A stretch of 64,000 nt of DNA from Thiohalocapsa sp. ML1. GTDB lineage: Bacteria; Pseudomonadota; Gammaproteobacteria; Chromatiales; Chromatiaceae. Position 1 is the stretch's first letter, and the number at the start of each line of letters is the position of its first letter. The stretch is taken from NCBI RefSeq assembly GCF_001469165.1, contig NZ_JABX01000011.1:1-64000 (forward strand), in the 5' to 3' direction. Below are positions 10,001 to 16,655 of the stretch, piece by piece. The position numbers and the translations under genes were made by a program. The notes beneath the pieces were generated by a model, which was not told the origin of the DNA, searched no databases, and saw only the letters and a program-made list of their open reading frames with translations.

Positions 10001-10201
10001 TGGAATTTCTTTGCGCCCTATCGCAAGGCGCTGGGCTTCATGACCGAGCCCGTGGTCGAGCGCTTCTGGTCGTCCATCATCGATGTCCTGCACGCCGGCG
10101 CCGACCTGCTGCGCCGGTTCTACACGGGAAATGGGCAAACCTATGCGATCCAACTGCTCGCATTCGTCGTCGTCGTCTACCTGCTAAGCTCGGGGCTTTG
10201 A
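7076..10201 (+). CDS. Tandem fusion of two MrpD/NuoM-like antiporter subunits (MbxH-H')
   Basis: A single 1041-residue membrane protein. The first half (about 1-470) is an antiporter-like subunit with DLFNLFVFFEL near residue 130 (the key glutamate of this fold) and ELKPFPANGWALDVYESAHP near 216-235. A linker and extra helices follow. The second half (about 535-960) is another complete antiporter-like subunit, with SFFAAWESLTVGSY near 560, the classic TKTAAVGLHIWLPGAHAEA near 641-659, and YSSIGQMGYALFG near 725. A long C-terminal extension carries more helices. Both halves belong to the NuoL/M/N-MrpA/D proton/sodium-transporting family. Archaeal Mbx has two adjacent genes (H and H') here. The ATG at 7076 overlaps the end of the MrpC-like gene; I see no internal start or stop suggesting two proteins. 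Confidence 0.9.
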   Translation: MVSAIYIIAVGLGAAFLLGLLRDDWRAAAYGLTNAALVCMGLVSAGWVWGLASGNLAPVEIITAGTQPPFAIALRMGLAEAVLTLLINLTGLLSAIYLRDTMHKHGRRAMAVLLIFTMAACGIVLTRDLFNLFVFFELVAIATGGLILLSRDQRALGAGFKYLVASQVITILMLVGIIFTYHAAGTLSIDGLAELSPVVLSGGALAFFLMFIAVIIELKPFPANGWALDVYESAHPAFSAMLSAAAGSAALFATDKLLLIGGPEWLPAATGIGILGFVGANLFALAQDNDRRLLGYSSVAQIGLVLAVIGQRDILGEDYLFIAGGILLAHAVAKAGLFWLSGLVEGRQLTAWTALQGHPILVFAFASLIALLIGLPPFPGFYAKWELLHALAGEGRLALLWLILFGALLEAGYLFRWFGSAIKREPSSAPVATSPFKRLVILAAVAAGWGLGYVWGGLSPNGNLLLAVPLLFALGFLFLEWLPVWAKNSIAIAGMVFWFLLSLPGYDPLQLIFAAVMLIGGPLILLASYQIRGRRIGFYPSAMLMYAGLAMLIVAEDSFSFFAAWESLTVGSYFLILRGKHSEPHALSYIVFSLGGAFLILAGFALAAGGDPLFQLAGLGQVAAPLAPWVFLLLAIGFMTKTAAVGLHIWLPGAHAEAETDVSPMVSGILLKAGLFGLFVLCMAMGKQQLYGVELTHLLLWIGALSALIGNLMAVFQEDAKRLLAYSSIGQMGYALFGIAMMNHLGWLMALMFVINHYIYKSMLFLSVGGIAKRTGTRDMYRMGGLITLMPLSFIAVLIGIIAMSGVPPLSGFGGRWIFYNAIMTADYRLPMILIFISGPIAFLYLFRLIHTIFLGQMKDEHRRVKEAPFWLVLPQMIFVACLMVFALVPGLALRRVDAYISEFFPAGALGWEGLTITSDFGYWSPISIMIVVGVIFATLFAWLVFVNRKAQKVKQFNIAFAGERPYRPETTHFGWNFFAPYRKALGFMTEPVVERFWSSIIDVLHAGADLLRRFYTGNGQTYAIQLLAFVVVVYLLSSGL

Positions 10202-10203
10202 TC

Positions 10204-11109
10204 ATGCAGTTCGAGTGGATCAAAATCCCGTATTCGCTGCTGACCCTGTTCATCGTCGCGAACTATGGCTTCCTGCTCACCGCGGTCATGGCCAAGATTG
10301 CGGCGCGGGTCGGGCGCCGGCACGGGATACCGGTGTGGCAGAACTATATCGATCTGCTCAAAAACTACGGGCTGCGCAGCTCCATTACCCACGGGGTCAT
10401 GTACTATTTGGGCCCCGTGTTTCGGCTCACCGGCGGCGTCGGCTTGCTGCTGTTCGTGCCGACGATCTACGGCACGGAGATGTTCTCGAATATGTCCTTC
10501 GCCGGCGACCTGATCCTGGCGCTGTATTTCGTCTTCTTCGGCTCGCTCGGCATGGCCCTTGGTGCCGGCGAGAGCGGGCACCCCTACGCGGCGATTGGCG
10601 TTTCTCGGGGACTGTCGCTGGTGACGGCGGCCGAGCTGCCGTTTGCCCTTGCCGTATACGCGGTGGCGGTCCAGTACCAGACCCTCTCCGTCACCGAGAT
10701 CGTTGCCGCGCAGCAAGGCGGCATTCTGAACTGGACACTGTTCACCAACCCCATCGCGGTCGCCGCGGCCATGCTGTCTTTCTTGGGCTCGATGATGCGC
10801 CCGCCGTTCGATGTCGTGCTGGCCCCGCAGGAGATCCCGATCGGGCCGCCGACCGAGTATCACTCGTCCTATCTCGCGCTGATGCAGACCAATCGCGCCA
10901 TCTTCCCCATCGCGAAGATTGTGATCTACATGAATCTCTTCTTCGGCGGAGCGGCGAGTTGGCCGGTCTTCTTCCTCAAGGTCTTCCTGATCTACCTGGT
11001 GTCGGTCATCGTGGGTGTAGCCTTCCCGCGCTTCCGGGTGGAGCAGTCGATCCGCTGGTTCCTGGTCTGGGCGGTGCCGCTCGGCGTTGTTGCCATCCTA
11101 ATGGTGTAA
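10204..11109 (+). CDS. NuoH-like membrane subunit (MbxM)
   Basis: About 301 residues with many helices, homologous to NuoH/HycD/MbhM. This subunit links the peripheral arm to the antiporter chain and forms the quinone- or substrate-side cavity in complex I. The conserved loop MMRPPFDVVLAPQEIPIGPPTEYHS spans roughly residues 198-222. The ATG at 10204 follows the previous stop by two bases. The N-terminal WQNYIDLLKNYG is also typical of NuoH relatives in group 4 hydrogenases and Mbx. Confidence 0.92.
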   Translation: MQFEWIKIPYSLLTLFIVANYGFLLTAVMAKIAARVGRRHGIPVWQNYIDLLKNYGLRSSITHGVMYYLGPVFRLTGGVGLLLFVPTIYGTEMFSNMSFAGDLILALYFVFFGSLGMALGAGESGHPYAAIGVSRGLSLVTAAELPFALAVYAVAVQYQTLSVTEIVAAQQGGILNWTLFTNPIAVAAAMLSFLGSMMRPPFDVVLAPQEIPIGPPTEYHSSYLALMQTNRAIFPIAKIVIYMNLFFGGAASWPVFFLKVFLIYLVSVIVGVAFPRFRVEQSIRWFLVWAVPLGVVAILMV

Positions 11110-11113
11110 GCCC

Positions 11114-11782
11114 ATGAAAGACGATTTTCCAAAGCCGCCCGTCAGGGTCGAGCTGAGAAAGCGCGTCGTCGAGACGCCCGACGGCCAGACGATCGAGATC
11201 GATCCGCTGCAGGACTATTTCTGCCAGTCCGCCCCCACGGTCATGCCGGCGGCCTACAGCAAGATCGTCGAGGGCCTGTTCAACTGGGCGCGGGCCGAAT
11301 CCCTCTGGATCCTCGGCTTCGGCACCGGCTGCGGGGCAATCGAGATGCGCCCGCTGATGACGCCGCGCTTCGACGCCTATCGCTTCGGCATCCAGTGGCG
11401 GCCGACGCCGCGCCAGTCGAACCTGTTCGTGATCTCCGGATACCTCTCGGTAAAGACCCTGAAGCGGGTGATCCGCTGCTACGAGCAGATGCAAAACCCC
11501 AAGTACGTGGTGGGCTTGGGCTCCTGCACCATCAATGGCGGCATGTACTTCGACTCGTACAACACGATCACGCGCCTGGACCAATACCTGCCGGTGGATC
11601 TTTATATCGCCGGCTGCATGCCCCGTCCGGAGGCGCTATTGGCCGGCTTCGAGGAGCTGAAACGGATCATCCGGGCGGGCCAGGCAGAGGGGGCCAACCA
11701 GTACGCCGAGAATTTCGATTGGTACAAGGCCAACCAGAAGCGGGTGATCCACGACTGGGATATGCCGGACTACAACTGGTGA
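11114..11782 (+). CDS. NuoB-like Fe-S subunit (MbxJ) with an altered cluster motif
   Basis: About 222 residues. SLWILGFGTGCGAIEM (residues 63-78) aligns with the NuoB stretch that normally carries tandem cysteines for cluster N2. Here only C73 remains and the first position is G72; the C-x-x-C spacing of group 4 hydrogenases is also missing (G70). C138 (GSCTINGG) and C168 (GCMPRPE) are the other expected ligands. The proximal 4Fe-4S cluster may therefore have only three cysteines, or be changed or lost. The protein is peripheral and sits on NuoH and NuoD homologues. It starts 4 bases after the NuoH-like stop. Confidence 0.9.
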   Translation: MKDDFPKPPVRVELRKRVVETPDGQTIEIDPLQDYFCQSAPTVMPAAYSKIVEGLFNWARAESLWILGFGTGCGAIEMRPLMTPRFDAYRFGIQWRPTPRQSNLFVISGYLSVKTLKRVIRCYEQMQNPKYVVGLGSCTINGGMYFDSYNTITRLDQYLPVDLYIAGCMPRPEALLAGFEELKRIIRAGQAEGANQYAENFDWYKANQKRVIHDWDMPDYNW

Positions 11783-11795
11783 GCGGCCGCTAGCC

Positions 11796-12326
11796 ATGCG
11801 CGATCTGTACGAAAGACTGAGCAGAATCTTCCCGCTGGGGGAGCTGACCGAGCAGCGGCCGGACTTGACGTTCGTCACCGTGCCCAAGGCGCAGCTCCAC
11901 TCGCTGTTGCTGCATCTGCGCGACCGGGAGGGCTTCACGCATCTGGTGATCCTCACCGCGGTGGACTGGCTGGAAGATGGCACCTTCCAGCTCACCTATC
12001 TCATGAACAACCGCCTTGCATGTCGCGATTTGGGCGTGCGCGTGATGCTGCCGCGGGACGCGGCGTCCATGGACAGCATCCATGACCTGTGGCCCACCGC
12101 CGCCACCTACCAGCGCGAGCTGCGGGAAATGTTCGGCATCGACTTCCCGGGAAGCCCCGGGGTGGACGAGGACTTCATCCTCGAAGGCTGGATCAGAACC
12201 CCGCCCTACCGGCGCGACTTCGACACCCTGAGGTTCTCGGACGAGGTGTTCGCGCCGCGCCCCGGACGCGAGTCGAGCGATCCCGCCCAGGTCATGAAGA
12301 AACAGCTCTACCCGGACGGGACCTGA
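11796..12326 (+). CDS. NuoC-like subunit (MbxK)
   Basis: A 176-residue soluble protein of the complex I 30-kDa family. YQRELREMFGIDFPGSP near residues 105-121 is the family signature, and the C-terminal part (PPYRRDFDTLRFSDEVF) fits it too. In complex I it braces the NuoB-NuoD interface and carries no cofactor. It is encoded between NuoB- and NuoD-like genes with only 13 and 1 intervening bases. Confidence 0.9.
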   Translation: MRDLYERLSRIFPLGELTEQRPDLTFVTVPKAQLHSLLLHLRDREGFTHLVILTAVDWLEDGTFQLTYLMNNRLACRDLGVRVMLPRDAASMDSIHDLWPTAATYQRELREMFGIDFPGSPGVDEDFILEGWIRTPPYRRDFDTLRFSDEVFAPRPGRESSDPAQVMKKQLYPDGT

Positions 12327-12327
12327 G

Positions 12328-13503
12328 ATGCCGTATCAACCAGACCGCAGTCAATACCCGTCCAGGAGGCCCGATGGCAGCCTGGACATCGACCTCGCCT
12401 CGGGCAAATACCTCAAGCTTTGGCAGGGGCCGCAGCATCCGGGCATCACCGGCAACATGTCGGTGGAGCTGACCGTCTGCGGCGACGAGGTGGTGGAGGG
12501 CAAGACCCACGTCGGCTATCTGCACCGCGGCTTCGAGAAGCTGATGGAGCGGCGCACCTTCATCCAGTGCTTCCCCATTGTCTGTCGGATCTGCGTCCCG
12601 GAGCCCGACTTCAACGAGTACTGCTACGCCGCCGCCGTGGAGGAGCTTGCCGGTTTGGAGGTCCCGGAGCGGGCCAACTGGATCCGCACCCTGATCCTCG
12701 AGATGGGGCGCGTCAACAGCTACCTGATGTATCTCGGCGGCCAGGCCGGCGCCCTGGGTCAGGGGGTGATCGGGCAGTGGACCACCTACGTGCGCGACCT
12801 GATGCTCGACCGTTTCGAGGAGCTGACCGGGGCGCGCATCTACCACATGTTCATCCTCCCTGGCGGGGTGCGCGATGTGCTGCCCGACGGCTTCGAGCAG
12901 CGCATGGAGGAGACCCTGCGGGAGATCGAATCCACGCTGGCCGATGTCCGCGACGTCATGTTCAAGAACGCCGTGTTCAAGAAGCGCACGGTGGGGCTCG
13001 GCTACATCGACCCGGCCATCGTCGATGCGTACGGCGTCACCGGCCCAACCGCCCGCGCCGCCGGCGTGGCCAAGGACGTGCGCAAGGACCAGCCCTATCT
13101 GGTCTACCCCGAGCTCGACTTTGCGCCGGTGGTGGGCAAGGACTCCGACGTCTACACGCGGGCCGACGTGCGCCGTCGCGATCTCCTGATGTCGGTGGAC
13201 CTGATCCGCCAGATTCTCGCCAAGATGCCGCGGACGGGTCCGGTGATGACGCCGCTGCCGAACGTCCTGCACTGGAAGATTCCGCGCGGGGAGACCTATA
13301 TCCGCGGCGAGTGCTCGCGCGGCGAATACGGCTACTACCTGGTGACCGACGGCAGCGGTTATCCGCGCCGGGTCAATGTCCGCGGGCCGTCCTACACGCA
13401 CGCGATGGCGCTCCTAGAGCGGTTGATCGTCAACTGCAACATCGCAGATGTGGCGGCGCTGATGGTCTCGCTGCATACCTACCCGCCCGAGATCGAGCGA
13501 TGA
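12328..13503 (+). CDS. NuoD / NiFe-hydrogenase large-subunit-like protein (MbxL) without Ni site
   Basis: A 391-residue catalytic-arm subunit. The N-terminal GPQHPGITGN and HVGYLHRGFEKLMERR are shared by NuoD and group 4 hydrogenases. Where hydrogenases have RICGxC, this protein reads CRIC followed by VPEPDF (C86 and C89, with a further C81 and C99), so the second motif cysteine is a glutamate. The C-terminal hydrogenase DPCxxC is absent; the protein ends VSLHTYPPEIER. It therefore cannot hold a normal NiFe centre. It also lacks the typical NuoD C-terminus, so quinone reduction is not assured. Mbx/Mbs and Ehr complexes are the nearest known relatives. Confidence 0.9.
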   Translation: MPYQPDRSQYPSRRPDGSLDIDLASGKYLKLWQGPQHPGITGNMSVELTVCGDEVVEGKTHVGYLHRGFEKLMERRTFIQCFPIVCRICVPEPDFNEYCYAAAVEELAGLEVPERANWIRTLILEMGRVNSYLMYLGGQAGALGQGVIGQWTTYVRDLMLDRFEELTGARIYHMFILPGGVRDVLPDGFEQRMEETLREIESTLADVRDVMFKNAVFKKRTVGLGYIDPAIVDAYGVTGPTARAAGVAKDVRKDQPYLVYPELDFAPVVGKDSDVYTRADVRRRDLLMSVDLIRQILAKMPRTGPVMTPLPNVLHWKIPRGETYIRGECSRGEYGYYLVTDGSGYPRRVNVRGPSYTHAMALLERLIVNCNIADVAALMVSLHTYPPEIER

Positions 13504-15308
13504 GCATGATCGACGTCCTCTCCCCGTTCACGGCCTGGAAGAACCTCTTCCGGGACCCGGTCACGATCCGCGATCCGCTCAACGATCGCCCCGGTGCACC
13601 GCGCTACCGCGGCTTCCACCAGAACGACATCGAGAAGTGCATCGGCTGTGGCACCTGCGAGGCGATCTGCCAGAATGCGGCCATCGATATGGTCCCGGTG
13701 GAGGGGCTGGCCGCCAAGGACGGCGACTCGGGCCTACGCCCGCGCATCGATTACGGGCGCTGCTGCTGGTGCGCCCTATGCGTGGACGTGTGCATGACGA
13801 GCTCGCTCGGCATGTCCAACGAGTACAAATGGGTGGACCATGACCCGGATGTCTTCTGCTTCACCCCCGGTGTGGACATCAAGTCATGGGATGGCGCTGA
13901 GCTCGGCTATCGTCGCCCGGAGGGGCATCGGCTCACCGGCGCCGAGCGGGTGGCCATGGGCGAGCTGGAGCCCGGAGTCCGCCGCGACTCCTTTGCCGAA
14001 ATCGTCGCCGGTTACAGTGTCGAGCAGGCCAGGGCCGAGGCCGACCGCTGCGTCGCCTGCGGTCTCTGTGTCGCCACCTGCCCGACCCATATGGCGGTCC
14101 CGGCGTACATCGCCGCCATCCGCGACGGGGACTACGAGCAGGGGGTGAGACTCCTCTACCAGACCAACCCGTTCTCGCATATCTGCGGCCGGGTCTGCAC
14201 ACACAGGTGCGAGAGCAGTTGCGCCGCCCGCCATGAAGGGGACCCCATCGCCATCCGTTGGCTGAAGCGCCACATCATCGACCAAGTGCCCCACGCGCGG
14301 GTCCGGGAGATTGCCGCCGAAGGGAAGGCGAGCTCGCCGAGCGGCAAGCGAGTTGCGATCGTCGGTGCCGGCCCGGCCGGCCTCACCGCCGCATACGACC
14401 TTGCCAAGGCGGGTCACGAGGTGCGGGTGTTCGAGGCCATGTCCGCCGCCGGCGGTATGACGCGCTATGGCATCCCCTATTACCGCCTGCCCGCGGACAA
14501 GCTCGATGAGGACGTCGACGTCATCACGTCGCTCGGCGTCGACATCCGCTACGAGACGCGCATCGGCACCGACATCGCCATGCAGCAGTTGCGCAATGAC
14601 TACGACGCCGTGCTCATCGCGGTCGGGTTGTGGGTGGGCCGCTCCACCCGCATCCAGGGCAGCGATGCCGACGGCGTGCATCGGGCCGTGGACCTGCTGC
14701 GCGACGTCGCGGACGGCAAGACCATCCCGGTGCCGGAACGTGCTGTCGTCATCGGCGGCGGCAATGTCGCCATGGACATCGCCCGCACCCTGGCCCGCTT
14801 GCAGAAGCAGACGCAGGGCCAGGTGGCGGTCACCGTCACCGCGCTGGAGGATATCGACCATTTTCTCGCCGATCCGGACGAGATCAGCGAGGCCCGTGAA
14901 GAAGGCGTCGTCATCCTTGACGCCCGGGGCCCGCAGGAGGTCTTGCTCGGCGACCAGGGCCGCGCCGTCGGCTTGCGTACCCTGCATGTCCGCTCCATCT
15001 TCGACGAGCAGGGCCGGTTCGCCCCCAAGTACGATGAAGCCGACGAGTTGATCCACGACGCAGACATGGTGGTTGAGGCCATCGGACAGGCCGCCGACAC
15101 GAGCCTGCTCGGCGAGGCGCTGACCGAGGAGCTGGCATGGAACCGAGGTCGCCTCGCGGTGGACGGCCAACTGCGCACCTCCGCGGACTGGCTGTGGGCG
15201 GCCGGCGACGCGGTACGCGGGCCGGACGTGGTCTCCGCGGTGGCCGACGGGCATCGCGCCGCCGCCAGCATCAGCGAGCATCTGTCCATTCAGGAACAAG
15301 TCCCATGA
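13500..15308 (+). CDS. Fusion: NuoI-like 2x4Fe-4S ferredoxin + GltD/NfnB-like FAD-NAD(P)H oxidoreductase
   Basis: A 602-residue fusion. Residues 1-110 are NuoI/MbxN-like, with two 4Fe-4S motifs (C47-C50-C53-C57 and C88-C91-C94-C98). Residues about 165-270 are the helical Fe-S domain that opens GltD, NfnB and dihydropyrimidine dehydrogenase N-termini (C184-C187-C190-C194 and C229-C233-C237-C241). FAD binding follows (GAGPAGL, 289-295), then the NAD(P)H nucleotide fold (GGGNVAMD, 419-426) and the C-terminal WAAGD FAD motif. All sixteen Fe-S cysteines are intact. The likely role is electron exchange between NAD(P)H and the complex. The ATG at 13500 overlaps the previous stop by four bases, and its own stop overlaps the next start. 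Confidence 0.92.
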   Translation: MSMIDVLSPFTAWKNLFRDPVTIRDPLNDRPGAPRYRGFHQNDIEKCIGCGTCEAICQNAAIDMVPVEGLAAKDGDSGLRPRIDYGRCCWCALCVDVCMTSSLGMSNEYKWVDHDPDVFCFTPGVDIKSWDGAELGYRRPEGHRLTGAERVAMGELEPGVRRDSFAEIVAGYSVEQARAEADRCVACGLCVATCPTHMAVPAYIAAIRDGDYEQGVRLLYQTNPFSHICGRVCTHRCESSCAARHEGDPIAIRWLKRHIIDQVPHARVREIAAEGKASSPSGKRVAIVGAGPAGLTAAYDLAKAGHEVRVFEAMSAAGGMTRYGIPYYRLPADKLDEDVDVITSLGVDIRYETRIGTDIAMQQLRNDYDAVLIAVGLWVGRSTRIQGSDADGVHRAVDLLRDVADGKTIPVPERAVVIGGGNVAMDIARTLARLQKQTQGQVAVTVTALEDIDHFLADPDEISEAREEGVVILDARGPQEVLLGDQGRAVGLRTLHVRSIFDEQGRFAPKYDEADELIHDADMVVEAIGQAADTSLLGEALTEELAWNRGRLAVDGQLRTSADWLWAAGDAVRGPDVVSAVADGHRAAASISEHLSIQEQVP

Positions 15309-15808
15309 AAGAAGGCGAGTCTTCGAGCTACGAAAAGATCCGGTCCATGACCACGCTGAAGGACGTGCTCGCGGTGGCCACATCCTTCGAGGAGAGCGCG
15401 CGCGACTTCTACACGGCCCTTATCCCGAAGGTCAGCAAGAAATTCCGCTGGCTGGTGGAAGAGCTTGCCCAGGAGGAGCAGGGCCACTACCGGCTTTTCA
15501 CCGACCTTGCGGAGCGCGGTGACATCGCAGACGCCATTCACGCCGAGATCGAGCGCCCGGTCACCGACGGCAAGTTCGCCGATGCCGTCATGACGCCGGA
15601 CCTGGGCGAGGCCCCTGATGACCAGTCCGTACTGCAATACGCGATGGGTCGCGAGCACCTCGCCATGACCCACTATCGCTCGCTGGCCGACAACACCGGG
15701 CCCGGGCCGATTCACGACCTCTTTGAGTACCTCGCCAACGAGGAGACCAAGCACAAAGAGGCCTTGGAGAAGCTGTACTACGAGACGATTCACAGCGGCG
15801 GCGTCTAA
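15305..15808 (+). CDS. Rubrerythrin-like diiron protein
   Basis: A 167-residue four-helix ferritin-like protein. Metal ligands are visible in FEESARDFY (near residue 30), EEQGHY (near 58), GREHLAMTHY (near 120) and ANEETKH (near 145). It lacks the C-terminal rubredoxin domain of classical rubrerythrin. Such proteins often reduce hydrogen peroxide with electrons from small carriers. It is translationally coupled to the oxidoreductase fusion (four-base overlap), so it may receive electrons from, or protect, the complex; this is inference. Confidence 0.88.
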   Translation: MKEGESSSYEKIRSMTTLKDVLAVATSFEESARDFYTALIPKVSKKFRWLVEELAQEEQGHYRLFTDLAERGDIADAIHAEIERPVTDGKFADAVMTPDLGEAPDDQSVLQYAMGREHLAMTHYRSLADNTGPGPIHDLFEYLANEETKHKEALEKLYYETIHSGGV

Positions 15809-15835
15809 CGCCCACCGGCATTTCTCCTTTGCCCC

Positions 15836-15985
15836 TTAGATCGTAAGCAGACGAACGCTCGGATCAGCGTCCGGACAGATGGACAGAATGGTCGTGTCGA
15901 GTAGGTAACCAGCCATCGGGACTAGTCCACATAGTCGCGGAACAGCGCGATCTGATCTTCGGGTAAGGGCCGGAAGACCTCCCAG
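15836..15985 (-). pseudogene. Deleted second copy of the PIN / methylase gene ends
   Basis: This 150-bp stretch is a near copy of two separate parts of the locus 1.8-2.2 kb downstream. The PIN gene's last codons (as at 17655-17684) are joined directly to its first codons and to the methylase 3' end (as at 18115-18230). The encoded remnant reads MAGYLLDTTILSI then PDADPSVRLLTI, so most of the PIN domain is deleted. Substitutions relative to the intact copy show some age. The rest of the methylase is absent. It marks an older duplicate of the module. Confidence 0.8.
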
Positions 15986-16092
15986 AGGCAATTTCATCGC
16001 CTCCGGTGTCTCGGCTTCGCCCCCTGTTGCGGTTACAGTCCTACAAGGTGGAGGCGACAACTAGCCTGATACAGGGGTAAGCACTCGGTCGG

Positions 16093-16258
16093 CCTTAAGG
16101 CGATTTCTGTCAAAAAACATACCGCCTGGCTTGTCTTTTCGCCCGCCTTCTGCGTCGCGGCAGCGGGTGCATAGTTCAACGATGCACCCGCTGCCGCTCC
16201 TTGAAGGCAGACGAAAATCCTGCGCCATTCGGTACGTTTTTTCCGGCAATCGCCTAAG
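16093..16258. repeat. Long imperfect palindrome (about 166 bp), MITE- or terminator-like
   Basis: The centre is a perfect 16-bp inverted repeat, GCGGCAGCGGGTGCAT at 16157-16172 and its complement at 16182-16197, with a 9-base loop. Symmetry continues outward imperfectly. TTTTCGCCCGCCTTC pairs with the complement near 16205-16220, the AAAAAACATACCG side pairs with the complement of CGGTACGTTTTTT, and CTTAAGGCGATT pairs with the complement of AATCGCCTAAG. The right end touches the stop codon of the VapC-like gene. It could be a small inverted-repeat element or a very strong bidirectional terminator. Confidence 0.75.
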
Positions 16259-16655
16259 CGCCGCGCTTGACCTTGACCTTGGGAAAATACCGCACGCCCG
16301 GCAGGTCGCGAAAATCCTCGTCCTGAGTCCAGACGATCGCGCCGCGGGACTGGGCCGAGGCGTAGACGATGCTGTCGGCGGTGGGCAGACGATGGTTTCG
16401 AGCCGCTCGCGCCGAAGCGATGGCGAGATCGGAGTCCAGATCGATGACGATCCCGGTCTGCATGGTCGCCATGGACCGGCTCGCGGCCGACTCCCCGCCT
16501 TCACGGTCGGCCCACCGGTAGACCTCGTGCAGCACGATGGTCGGTACCAGCAGACTCGAAGTGTCGTCCACGACGGGGGCGAACCGCTCCGCGTTGGGGC
16601 CCTCGGCGAAGTACTCGATCCAGCCTGAGGAATCCAGCAAGCTCAATTGGCTCAT
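16254..16655 (-). CDS. vapC: PIN-domain toxin, VapC family
   Basis: A 133-residue PIN ribonuclease. Acidic residues typical of the active site are visible: D8 (LLDSSGWIEY), E45 (HEVYRWA), D93 (PTADSIVYA) and D111 (WTQDEDF). The gene overlaps the upstream AbrB-type antitoxin gene by four bases, the usual VapBC arrangement. Family role: cleavage of tRNA or rRNA unless held by VapB. It looks intact. Confidence 0.9.
   Translation of the reverse strand: MSQLSLLDSSGWIEYFAEGPNAERFAPVVDDTSSLLVPTIVLHEVYRWADREGGESAASRSMATMQTGIVIDLDSDLAIASARAARNHRLPTADSIVYASAQSRGAIVWTQDEDFRDLPGVRYFPKVKVKRGA

Larger units (their letters stand above)
4630..15808 (+). other. Mbx/Mbs-type complex I-like operon (12 genes)
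   Basis: Twelve plus-strand genes with overlapping or nearly touching ends run from an MrpE homologue to a rubrerythrin-like gene. By family the order is MrpE, MrpF, MrpG, DUF4040, MbhE+MrpB, MrpC, antiporter H+H', NuoH, NuoB, NuoC, NuoD, NuoI+FAD oxidoreductase, then the diiron protein (the first eleven open frames encode thirteen family modules). From memory this matches the archaeal mbxABCDFGHH'MJKLN order rather than the bacterial nuo order. NuoE, NuoF and NuoG homologues are absent; the flavoprotein half of the last subunit is the obvious electron-input replacement. Coupling of NAD(P)H- or ferredoxin-linked redox chemistry to Na+ or H+ transport is inferred from the families. Confidence 0.85.

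Noticed and set aside
12420-13499. Upstream extension of the ferredoxin-FAD fusion to 962 residues
   Set aside because: The extra 360 codons lie inside the NuoD-like gene in another frame and are Arg/Gly-rich; MSMIDVL at 13500 is the natural start.
11114-13503. A NiFe hydrogenase
   Set aside because: The NuoD-like protein lacks three of the four Ni-binding cysteines and no hyp maturation genes are present.
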